This document shows positions 54,401 to 64,000 of a stretch of DNA of 64,000 bases, in pieces. The DNA comes from Linum tenue (lineage: Eukaryota > Streptophyta > Magnoliopsida > Malpighiales > Linaceae): the NCBI GenBank assembly GCA_946122785.1, contig CAMGYJ010000005.1, forward strand, positions 83,694,547 to 83,758,546. The letters are read 5' to 3'. Below the pieces are notes generated by a model, which saw only the letters and a list, made by a program, of their open reading frames with translations, was not told the DNA's origin and did not search any database. The position numbers were made by a program, and so were the translations under genes. Within the stretch, counting starts at the first letter, position 1. Every line of letters starts with the position of its first letter.

Positions 54401-55785
54401 TTGAGGCATTTACATCGCTTAAGGTTTGATTTTACGCTAGGTTGCGCATGTTTCCAGCATGTTTCAAGTTCTAACAGGCGAGATTGGCCTTGGGAGCAAA
54501 AGTTGAACGAAAGAGGGAAATTGGATTGAAAGAAGCAAAAAGGGGCAGATCACGGTTCGAGCAACATTATCACGGTCAACCGATCGTGAAGATAAGGACC
54601 AGACCATGATTTTCGTGGAATCCATAAGAGTTTTTATGCCTCACGGTTCAAAAAGATATCACGGTCACCAGACCGTGATAATCCCATCCAGACCATGAAG
54701 AATGTAAATGAAACGGTGTGCTTTTGTCCTTGATGACGGTCCGAGCTTCCAGTTCACGCCCGTGATATCCGACCATGATGTGTGCGCGGCCTGGGTATAA
54801 AACTTGGGAGGAGCTTAGTGAGAGATTGTCTTCTTCTTCTTCTTCTTCTTCTTCTTCTTCTTCTTCTTCTAATTTTAAAGAGAGAAACTTACGAACCCAG
54901 AGAGAAGAAGAGGTCTAGAGTTCGCTCCAAGCTTGAGGATTGAGGATTTTCATCTTCCAAGGGTGATTTCTACAACAAGGCAGGAAGTCAAACACCACAC
55001 CATGGTTCTTCCTCTTCTCTTTGTTGTAATCCCTAGTTTATCTATGGAGTAGTGCTCTTTTTTCACTTAGACATTGTGAACCCTAGCTTTAGATATGTGA
55101 TAGATTATATGGATTGAATGTTATGTGCATGGATTTGTGCTTAATGCAAAGTTTGAGGTATTTTCAGAATTCTTGAGTTGTGTTCTTCATTTCTCATAAC
55201 CATGCCAAATTGACCTAGGTGGAGAGAATCCCCTTTTGCTATAGGCTTTGAGAAGCTGGATTTCTTGGCCATTTGAGTCACCCACCAATGACAATTTTAG
55301 GGCAAGCCTCAAGCTTCAAATTAGCACTTTGATTTGGTTGTTATTTTGTCGTCCGGATTAAGTTCCGAGGGAGTAGCCTTTGCAACCCTTGGTTGATCAG
55401 CCAAGAGATCTAGTTCATTAGCTTAATATATTATTCCTTGGCCTATCACCCATGAGAGTGAAGTTTCTTCACTAGTTGCGCCCCTTGCGGTGTATGAACA
55501 CACTCTTGCATATTTGCATTCTATTCGGTCGATCTTGATATATAGCTAGGGGGAGCAATAGCCGGATGAAGCTTTCTCATATAGATTCTAAAACAATTTG
55601 CCTTCTTTCTTGCTTTAAATTGTTGTCCTTAGTTTTCACTAAAAATCGATTGCTAGATATTGTTTTAAAAGGTTGAAGTATGAGTACATGGACCGGCTCG
55701 TGTTGACATTTTAAAATGCTTGCCCTATACTACACCTTACTAGATTTTATACCTGGGCTCTAATCGAATTTTATTAGGTGTAGTC
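54400..55785 (+). repeat. solo-LTR-like insert inside a gypsy protease
   Basis: The stretch separates the two halves of one decayed protease. It has a TATA box GGGTATAAAACTTGGGAGG at 54793-54811, a following (TTC)n run and a leader, and shares ordered blocks with 9107-9915. No ORF is present. It therefore looks like a solo LTR on the plus strand. Exact ends and target duplication could not be fixed. Confidence 0.5.
54829..54870. repeat. (TTC)n microsatellite
   Basis: About 14 TTC units, in the transcribed leader part of the LTR-like insert. Confidence 0.95.
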
Positions 55786-55900
55786 GGAGGGAGTCACTAG
55801 TATGTTGACGCTTGAGCCAAGGTCAACTAGACCTTTTTCGATGTGATGGTCATCTTGGATCTTCCTTGGTTTCATTGACTAGGATGAATTATTTATAACC
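55786..55900 (-). pseudogene. gypsy protease active-site piece
   Basis: The minus frame near 55815-55790 reads LVDLGSSVNIL, the D-L-G-(A/S)-S active-site variant used by Athila/Tat-type plant elements. Its continuation is found at 54383-54018, beyond the LTR-like insert. Confidence 0.65.
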
Positions 55901-56174
55901 CCAAGGGGTTTTCTTGATTATGGTCTTATTATCTTTAATCTTGTCATCTTCTTCAATGAAAATTTCGAACTTCTCTTTGATATCTTCCATTGAAATCAAC
56001 TTCTCCAATATCGACACTACCACTTCTGCTCCTGCAAAAGCTTCTATAAGATTTCTGAAGAGGGATGGATACTCAAATCCTTTCTTATCTTCTTCCTATT
56101 TAATGTTAGGGAAACTTTTGGCTACTCTCATCCTTGTCGAGATGACTTTGACTTCCTCGTCTTTGGATTGTTCT

Positions 56175-56657
56175 CTATATTGCTTGGGAGGCATACTTGA
56201 GGAGTGCAAGTTTTATTTTGATGTTCTCGTAGCTCGTTTGCATTATTATCAATGTTGCTTCAAGCTTCTCGAATCTGATGGGTTGCTGATTAGAGACCCC
56301 TTCTCCTTGCGCCTTGTATTGAGGGTAATTTCCAAATCCAGGTGGACTTGGTTTCTTCTGCCATTGTACTTCATGAATATAAGGTGCATTGGTAGATGTG
56401 ATTTTGGGGGTAGTCCTCGGGCTTCTTTCCTGCTTGGGTAGGCCATTGATCATAAGGTATGCGAGGTTGGTTGAATCTTTGGTATAGAGGATAGTTTTCT
56501 TGTTGAGGTCTCGATTGATAGTTGTTGAGGAAATGGAGTGATTGCTAGCGGTAATTAGAATCTCCCAGAGTTGTTCATGGTAATGGTATTGCGGGCTACC
56601 ATAGACGCCAGTCCACAACCAGGATGGGGAGTTGAGCTTGGAGACTAGAACCATCAA
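56175..56657 (-). pseudogene. gypsy gag C-terminal remnant
   Basis: The frame has Pro-rich text with AYLMINGLPKQERSP, NAPYIHEVQWQKKPSPPGFG and EKLEATLIIMQTSYENIKIK, matching the region between the gag core and the protease of Athila-type elements. The first half of gag is missing. Confidence 0.5.
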
Positions 56658-56990
56658 GTACGTTGACCAAAGGGGTTAGGTAATTATCAGCATCTCGGTC
56701 CTGGTCGATTGTGTTTGCTGCTCTATGGCCATCATGACATCGACTTAATGTTCTTATTTTGCTGAAGGTTCCATGGTTATGGGGGCCACCTAGATTAAAG
56801 CCGCTTCAATATCCTTGAGAGTTAGATTGGTGGAGGGGATTTTTTTTATCTTTAAAGCAACTCTTTCCTAATGAACTCGAGGTTTAACAGATGTTTTGGG
56901 TGCTTGAGGGGGATTCCTGACTTCTTTTCCTGTATTGTCGTATTATTGTTTTGCCTTTTGTTATAACCAATTCCATTTTCCCAACATAAC

Positions 56991-57338
56991 TCAATGATTG
57001 AGCTTGCAACTCAAAATTCTTGCTGTTATTTTATCAATCAAAGGTCGACATGAAGCAACAGTAAGCTTGCCAGCAATCAATGGGACTCCAAGATAACGAA
57101 CAAGTAATTTGCCCACCTTATAACCGGACCAAGTATACATGTTATCCTTTTGAGACCGCGTGAGACCTCCACAATACAACTCACACTTATTAGAATCAGA
57201 ACTAAGTTCAGATAACTCCTTGAACCTACTATGAACCATATGAATACCTCTCAACCCATGATTTGAACCATCCGAGAAGACTAATAAGTCATCCGCAAAA
57301 AGATCTTCATATTGAAATACAACATTTAATGCCAACAT
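56991..57338 (-). pseudogene. LINE reverse-transcriptase fragment
   Basis: FADDLLVFSDG is the F/Y-A-D-D active site of L1-type RT, followed by FKELSELSSDSNKCELYCGG and VRYLGVPLIAGKLTVASCRP, the usual next segments. Only about 115 codons remain. Confidence 0.8.
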
Positions 57339-57950
57339 TCAAACATCTATACTTGAATCCAACAAATAACATAAACATCTAAACATTCATACTTGTATCC
57401 AACAACATAACTTTCAAATTCAAGAAACAAACAAAAAAATAATTTTGTTGTTTAGTAAATTCTTCAAAACAACATCATTTTGTTTAGATATCGAGAATCA
57501 GTGATGCCAATTATATTGAAGACGTTCAACCGATTTTGTAACCGATATCAGTTGAACCTAGTTGTAGCGATCGCCATGCAACCAGTCCGACAACCATGTA
57601 TATGACATTTCATGGTTGAATTTCATAGTTGACCGCCACCTAGAACGAACTTAACACAATTGAACTGCCAATAACCTACGATAAAATAAAATTCAAAATT
57701 CAGTGACTTATAAGGTGGAATTTTTTTTTAGTGACAAGGATAAATCGAAATTCACCATGGTAAGAAAATGAAAATAAAAATCATGTTATGGACCGGAGGT
57801 GATCGGGTTCGGATATAAGGCCCTTTCCGTTGGTTCGTCGTAATCTTTCTTCGTGGTTGGACTTGGACCCAAAGCCAAGCCCACACCCACGTAGCACTGC
57901 AGAGACACTTGCACTCACTCTCGCTCTGGTCCGTCTCGCTCACATTCGCA
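57339..57950. other. intergenic region upstream of the EAF1 gene
   Basis: AT-rich. No gene is seen. GC content rises at about 57780, where the upstream side of the EAF1 gene begins. Confidence 0.4.
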
Positions 57951-59849
57951 TAGTAGCCCCCTCTCCTTCGAAAATCAAACCTTAGAGAGAGAAAGTTTGA
58001 GTAAAGGCAAACAAAGAAGGAAAAAAAAAAAAAAAAAACAAACAACACACCCTGCGAACACAAACGAAAAAGGAAGGGGGAAACTCTGAGCGAGGAACAA
58101 ATTTTTTTTTTTCTTCCTAAAACCACTTTTCAGAGGGGGCCAAATATCACGAGAGATTGCAATAGCGAGCTTTCCATGGCTGACATTGGCGCCAACTCCC
58201 TTCTCTTTTAGGTCAATTTTTATTGATTGTGTGTGTGCGGGAACAAAGGCGGGGGAGGGAACGAAACGAAGGAGGGGGAAAAAAAAACCCTAGGTGAGAG
58301 AAACAAGTGTCAACGCACGAGCGGGGGGGAACGACGAGGTTTCGAATTTGCCCCACTGGCGTTCTCTAAGCTTCTTCGAAGCTTTCGCAATTCAGGTGAA
58401 TTCCTTGCTCCTTACGTGTTGCTCTGCAAACCCTAGAATCCTGGCGCCGTGCTGAATTCGTGGCAATTCTCCGTGATTTCGCGAAATTAGGGTTTGTTGT
58501 GTCTGGGGCAAGCCACGCCAATGCGTTTCAGTTTCGCTGGTGTTGTGCATTTTGTTTGAGTGCTCCAGGAATACCCCCCTCTCCTCTCTGCAACTGCTGC
58601 CCTGTTGCTTTTTGTTCCATGGAGTTTCAATTGCAATAACTAAGCTTTGCTCGTGCCTGTCATTCCTGAGCTACTTCAGTTCATGACTTATTGGGAGAAT
58701 TTTTTTGTGTCTTCTGCTCATTCAGTACCCACTCATGACAGCATGCTCATTTACTCTGTCTTCCTGGGTTGCAGGACAGTTGGTTAGCTGCTTGCTCCTA
58801 CGACACGTTTAATGTTTTTATCGAATTTTTCTATTGGTAATGGATATCATTTGGTGCCTCTGTAATAAAGGGTATGAAGAGGTTCATTTTGCTGTTCTAG
58901 GAAAAATGGGTGCACTGTAGATTGTTTTGGTGTTGGCTGAGGTATTATGGAGGGAACAATGCAGGAGCTTATGGTTAAACTTTAGTTGATTTTAAATTTC
59001 CCCCCCTTCATAATAGTATAAACCTAGATGCTGTTGACTTTGCCAATTTTGATGCTCGCATGCGGAACATAATATTGCTAGCTCTTTGTTGTTTCAAGTT
59101 CGATACCATATGGCACATGCTGTATGAGATTTTGCTGATGATTCATAACCTCGATGATTCTCGGGCATGCATAACATGTTCTTTCTCAGTCGGTTTGGGC
59201 GAGGTGCAAGCATTTGCTAATGTGTCTGCCCAAGACACTATTACAGAGACTCCAAATGGCTGTATTACTCCTCAAAGAGAATGCTTGCGAAATGCTTTCA
59301 TTTTCAACAGTGAAGTAATTTTTTTTTGGAATTTAGCTGCAAATAGTTGAGCTTTTGCTACTTCTTTTGTACGAATCTGTAGTGAGCTAGATCATTTTCC
59401 TTGACTTGCATTTACGTTTATCAGCGTCCATATTGGTCGATCATGCCCATACAATACGATGAAGCTTGACTAGATTGCCATTTTACTCCATTTATACTGG
59501 AAGATGGATAGGTGCAGCTGGTACAGTGTGATTGGTGTTCATCTTTTATTTGTGGCATTAATCTGTAATAGACATGCACATGCATCTTGAATCAAGTTAA
59601 AGTGAAACTATATCTGCTTTATCATGCTGCTCAGATTGTTTGAACCTGAAATGAATTCCAGAGGACCCTATATAAATTTCCCAACGAGTCCTGATCCTAT
59701 GCAGTTGTAAGCTTCATAGACTGGAAAAATGCACTCGCGTATCCCCGTGTCTATTTTTACCAGTTCTAATTGTTTGACTTCTTTTGTTGTTGAATTTGAT
59801 AGTTATCTGAAGCAATGATAGAGGAACCCTGTTAGCCCGTGAGTTAGTA
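57951..59849 (+). promoter_or_regulatory. promoter and long 5' leader of the EAF1 gene
   Basis: The first 500 bp are rich in GAGAGAGAAAG- and GGGGGAAC-type tracts, common in plant leaders. No strong coding frame appears until the ATG at 59850. CGCAATTCAG|GTGAATTCC near 58387 is a plausible donor, so at least one leader intron is likely. The exact transcript start cannot be read from sequence. Confidence 0.4.
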
Positions 59850-62800
59850 ATGCATGGATGTGACTCGCGGTCTGATTTCCTAGTAAATGCTGAGGTTGAT
59901 TCCATGGGAGGGGTTGTTGACGGCGGAGTTGGTATTGGCATCAAAACCTCTCCACGCAGAGCAGCGATTGAAAAGGCTCAGGCAGAGCTTAGGTAATCCT
60001 TTCATCCTGTAGTTTATTTACCACTAAAATCATCGATTTTTAGTGTTATTGAGTAGCAACCATCATTTGGTGATTAACAGACAGGAGTATGATGTTCGCG
60101 AGGAAAGGAGAAGGGAGCTTGAATTCCTTGAGAAAGTATGGAGAGTCTAATCTGTTTCACTGTTTCCAACCTTTGTCTGTTTCCTTTGAATGCTCTAAAT
60201 TGTTCTCTTCCATAGGGTGGCAATCCTTTGGACTTCAAATTTGGCAATGCTACGTCAGTTAGTGTCCAATCCACATCATTCACTGATCATCAGGCAGAAC
60301 ATGTTGTGACTAGGTATACATACCACTATGATGTTGTGGCAGATTTCTTCGGTTTTGTGGCTGTACATCTAATAAGGTGGCTGATTTAGTTATCATTTTT
60401 TTTCTTTTTCACATGGTAACTATAGCAAAGCTAAAGGTAGCTTCGCTTTGACTGCATCACCCCATGGGGATTCTGTTGAAAGTAGCGGCCGACCTGGGCC
60501 TACGGCAGTTTGCGAACCTAACAGTGCTGATAATTTTGATGGTCAAAATGATTTACTTGGAGGTGAACGAAACCGTAGGCATCTCAGCAGAAGGAATAGT
60601 GTTGCCCCGTCTCAGCAGTCATCTCAAATGGAAGGAGCTCAGAATGCAAAGGAGTCTGAAGATTCTGCTATAGTTCGTCCATATGCTAGAAGGAATAGGT
60701 CTAGGCCAAATCGAGATGGTGGTAGATCAAGTTCTGGTGATGTGGTTCAGAGTTCTGGTGTCCATGGATCTTCCTTTCCCAGGGGATCTAGGAATCTTAA
60801 GTTCATATCTGAGTCAAACAATCAGAAAGACAATACAGTCCCCTCTGATTGTAAACCCAAACCTACAACTTCAAACGGGGAAATGATCCCTCAAATGGCA
60901 GAAGTGCTGGCTCTGCAGGCAACTGATGCACCTAAAAGCAGTCCGGTGGATAAATTGGATGCAAGAGAGTCTAATATCATGAAAGATAAAGAAAAAGATC
61001 AACCTGTTGGAGGTGATACTCAGAAACAACCAACTGATGATACTATCAGGATACGTGATGAAAATGTAGGAAATGAACAAGTGGTTTCAGTTGGTCTCGA
61101 GTCTTCACCTCGTGTAGTTGTTGATAGATCAGAGGTTGAAGCTGGTTCTACTCTTTTGAATGACTTCAGTGCCCAGAAGGAAAATGACAATGTTAGGCAA
61201 AATGATGTTGCCACTAAAGTGATCAAGGGATTAGATTCAGATTCCTCTTGCACCCCAAGTAGCCTTAGCGTAGATGTAAATAAAGGAAGCAGTTTGTGTA
61301 TTAACCGTAGGGAGGAGGACGCTAACAAAGTTATTTTGAAACAAGCAGCAGAAATTGAAGGAACACAGAACTCAGCTGCCGCTGAAACTGGGAAAGAAAG
61401 GGATGTTAGTGTTGCTATAGAGAATTATGCTTCTGGTGATGCTGGCATCAACTCTACGTCTGAAAATGCTTCTGCTAATGGTGTGGCAGCAAAAATAGAA
61501 GATACGGAAAAGTCTCCTGGTCCTCAGAGTGAGGCTAAGTGCACCCCAAGTCTTGAAGAAACACATCAAAATGAGATAGCTGCACCTGTGAGCATTGAAA
61601 ATGCTGTTACATCATTGGATAATGAGTTGATCCCCGGCAGGGTAAATGCTAGCCATTGTGCAATGGAGAACCCTTCAGATCTCTCCTTGCAGCAGGAGCA
61701 ACTGAAATCTCAATTGCCGGAAAATAGTTCTGCCGCTGCTGCTGAACCTCATTCTTGTTCTGACATCAAGATAGACAGGGCCCGTGAAGATTCTATTTTG
61801 GAAGAGGCGCGGAGTATAGAGGTTTGTTCCTTAACTCTATCTTTATCTAACTTGGTGAGGCAATCAATTTCCATTTTCTCATCAAAATTTTCCTGATCTT
61901 ACACCAAACCGGTACAGGCTAAGAGAAAGAGGATTGCCGAGTTATCTCTTGGAGTAGCACAGGTGGAGTCTCGGAAAAAGTCTCACTGGGATTTTGTCCT
62001 TGAAGAAATGAGATGGTTGGCTAATGATTTTGCACAGGTCTGGCTTTGTAATGCCATATGTGGAAGTTTCATTTCTGCTTTCTTTTACTTGGTAGATGCA
62101 TTGCTAATACAAGTTGCGCTAGATAGCACTTGTTAATATGTTGGCGTGGAAGTTCCAGTTGATAATAATGTTGAATGAGATATAATTGCTTATGGTTCCA
62201 TAAAATCTCCGTTTGCAGGAGCGTCTTTGGAAGATGACTGCTGCTGCACAAATATGCCGGCGTGTAGCACTTACTTCTCGGTTGAGAGTGGAGGAACAAA
62301 ATCAGTGTTTGAAGCTGAAAAAAGTCTCCTACATTCTGGCCAAAGCTGTGACGCAGTTCTGGCAGTCGGCGGAACTGCTTCTGTGTTCTGATAAAAGTCA
62401 TGGTCCAACTACAGATATTAACGAGAACAAACCTGCTGCTGGGAAGGTGATCTTTTCTCTCTTCGGAAGTATGGTGATTGTTTTGAAAATTGATATCTTT
62501 CCTTAAAACCAATTTATTACTGGGAGATTATATTAGGATCTACAGAAATTATTTGTAACTGATTCTCATTCAGTGTGTTTTGAGTTTTAGATTTACTTCA
62601 CCTTTTGTCTAAAATATTTGGTGTGGTAATTCATTCATATTCTTAGTGGGTGCTGCTAACTGGAAGAGTTTGCTTGACGTTAGCAAAGAGAATAACACGA
62701 GTCATTGTCGCTTTGTCAATCAACAGGATTCATGCAAAGATTTTGAGCAACAAAGTCCCAGAAAGAATGATGTTAAGGGATATGCTGTTAGATTTTTGAA

Positions 62801-64000
62801 ATTTAACAGCTTTCCAGTTCCTGCAATTCAAGCAGAACAGCCTGCAACTCCGGATCTTGTAAGCGATGCTGGAGTTATGGAAGTTTCGTGGGATGATCAC
62901 TTGACTGAAGTATGGTTTGTCAATATTTTTCCATAGTGTTTTTATTTATTTAGTTATGACTTATGACTTGTCATACCATCTCTATATTTTATGCATTTAT
63001 GTTGGTAAGTTCTTGCCTCAGAATGATAAGGTTCTTTAAAGTCCTTTATCTTATTTTTTGCCCTGAATGGAAGATGCTTACGCCTGTTTATCTTGCATAA
63101 TTTGTTCTTTTTCAGGAGAGCTTGTTCTATGCCGTCCCTTCTGGTGCAATGGACTCCTACAGAAGCTCAATTGAATCACACTTAGTTCAGTTTGAGGTAA
63201 GCTTACATGTCATTGATGTGCTTTTGCACATTGTTGCTTTAGCTGTTACAGTGAATTTATTATCTTTTTTAAAAAATGGTGTAATTGGAGCCAACTTAGT
63301 CCTTTCTACATAGCTTGTGTCATTAAATAATGGGTACTTCATTTTCGGTCACTTAATGTTAGTTTCCACTTCAGAAAACAGGCAGCAGCATGCAAGAGGA
63401 AGGTGATACATCCATGGTTGATGCTGGTGCAGGTAATCTGATAATGTTTCAAATGTGGTTGTATTTCCTTTCTACTAGTTATGGTAAATATAATAAACTT
63501 TTATTGGCATTTTATGTTAAACCCAGACTTTGGATATCCTGAGAATGGATATGATGAGGATGAAGGTGAAACTAGTACATATTATTTGCATGGAGCATTT
63601 GAAAGTAGCAGGCCAAGAAAACATGATCAAAAGAAAAGGAAACACTCTCTGAAGTCATTCCCATCAAGATCTTATGAAGTGGGAACTGATGTGCCATATG
63701 GAACTGTGGGTTCTCAAAATACATTGATGGGGAAACGGCCTGCTAGTAACCTTGGCCCAATTCCACCTAAGCGTATGCGCACTGCTTCTCGGCAGAGGGT
63801 TATTAGTCCTTTTAGCACTGGTGTTCCTGCAGGTCCATCTGCTCCGGCAAAGACAGATGCTTCAAGCGGAGATACAAGTTCTTTTCAGGATGATCAAAGC
63901 ACCTTGCATGGTGGTTCACAAATCCAAAAAGGCATGGAGGTTGATTCTGTTGGCGAGTTTGAGAAACATCTCTCTTATGATTGCTCAGATATTACGACTA
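59850..64000 (+). CDS. EAF1: EAF1-type chromatin modification protein (HSA domain), 5' part
   Basis: A plant EAF1 homologue, scaffold of the NuA4 histone acetyltransferase complex; plants usually have A and B copies. Exons by eye: 59850-59992, 60081-60135, 60216-60313, 60426-61821, 61918-62037, 62219-62446, about 62667-62909, 63116-63196, 63375-63432 and 63527 onward. The N-terminus MHGCDSRSDFLVNAEVDSMG, then QEYDVREERRRELEFLEKGG and NPLDFKFGNA, is the family hallmark. Residues about 570-650 carry the HSA part (KKSHWDFVLEEMRWLANDFA, QERLWKMTAAAQICRRVA), which in this family binds actin-related proteins. Later come GYAVRFLKF, HLTEESLFYAVPSGAMDSY and a basic GPIPPKRMRTASRQR. The gene continues past the right edge; Myb-like and C-terminal parts are not in the window. 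The start of exon 7 is uncertain. Confidence 0.93.

Noticed and set aside
1..64000. CRISPR array, prokaryotic defence system or phage
   Set aside because: No regular short repeats with unique spacers, no operons; introns and plant elements throughout show nuclear plant DNA.
1..64000. Integrated plant pararetrovirus
   Set aside because: All reverse-transcriptase and integrase pieces fit LTR elements or LINEs; no movement-protein or coat-protein text was seen.

Overview
The window is nuclear DNA of a flowering plant, most likely a dicot. It has spliceosomal introns, plant-type genes (xyloglucan endotransglucosylase, SUMO, an ERD2-type KDEL receptor, a RING protein, EAF1) and dense plant transposable elements. 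I see no prokaryotic operons, no CRISPR array and no confident tRNA or rRNA gene.

Host genes: an XTH gene (minus, 3733-2380, four exons, 293 aa); a SUMO gene (plus, 23243-24258, three exons, 102 aa); an ERD2/KDEL receptor (minus, 27110-24693, six exons, 215 aa) convergent with SUMO; a C3HC4 RING gene (minus, 46158-45001, single coding exon, 385 aa); and an EAF1-type chromatin gene (plus, from 59850, ten visible exons, running off the right edge). They are unrelated housekeeping or cell-wall genes and form no pathway.

Region by region: 1-2340 holds copia, gypsy and LINE debris. 2380-3850 is XTH and its promoter. 4500-5720 is a decayed tandem repeat. 6950-9110 holds LINE debris, a poly(A) retroinsertion and a plastid insertion with an intact rps11 between pieces of rpoA and rpl36. 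10325-18037 is a LINE split by a chromodomain gypsy element (11104-16696) and a Mutator-type element. 18038-19418 is a Pack-MULE carrying a DnaJ-like ORF between inverted repeats of about 280-300 bp. 19550-22286 is a Harbinger-like element interrupted by a 5'-truncated LINE with a 15-bp target duplication. 22460-31119 holds SUMO, the KDEL receptor and several exact-ended MITEs. 31386-33310 is a LINE interrupted by another poly(A) insertion. 33571-43688 is a three-layer nest: a hAT-like element split by a 9.2-kb Tat-type gypsy element, which is itself hit by a second hAT-like element. 45001-46158 is the RING gene. 48690-57340 is a graveyard of old gypsy and LINE pieces. The EAF1 gene fills the rest.

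The most interesting material is structural: the nested insertions with readable target-site duplications, the antisense intron-containing gene inside the Tat-type element, the Pack-MULE with a rebuilt J-protein, and the intact plastid rps11 copy. I found no evidence of a new multi-gene system. All exon boundaries and alignments were made by eye.
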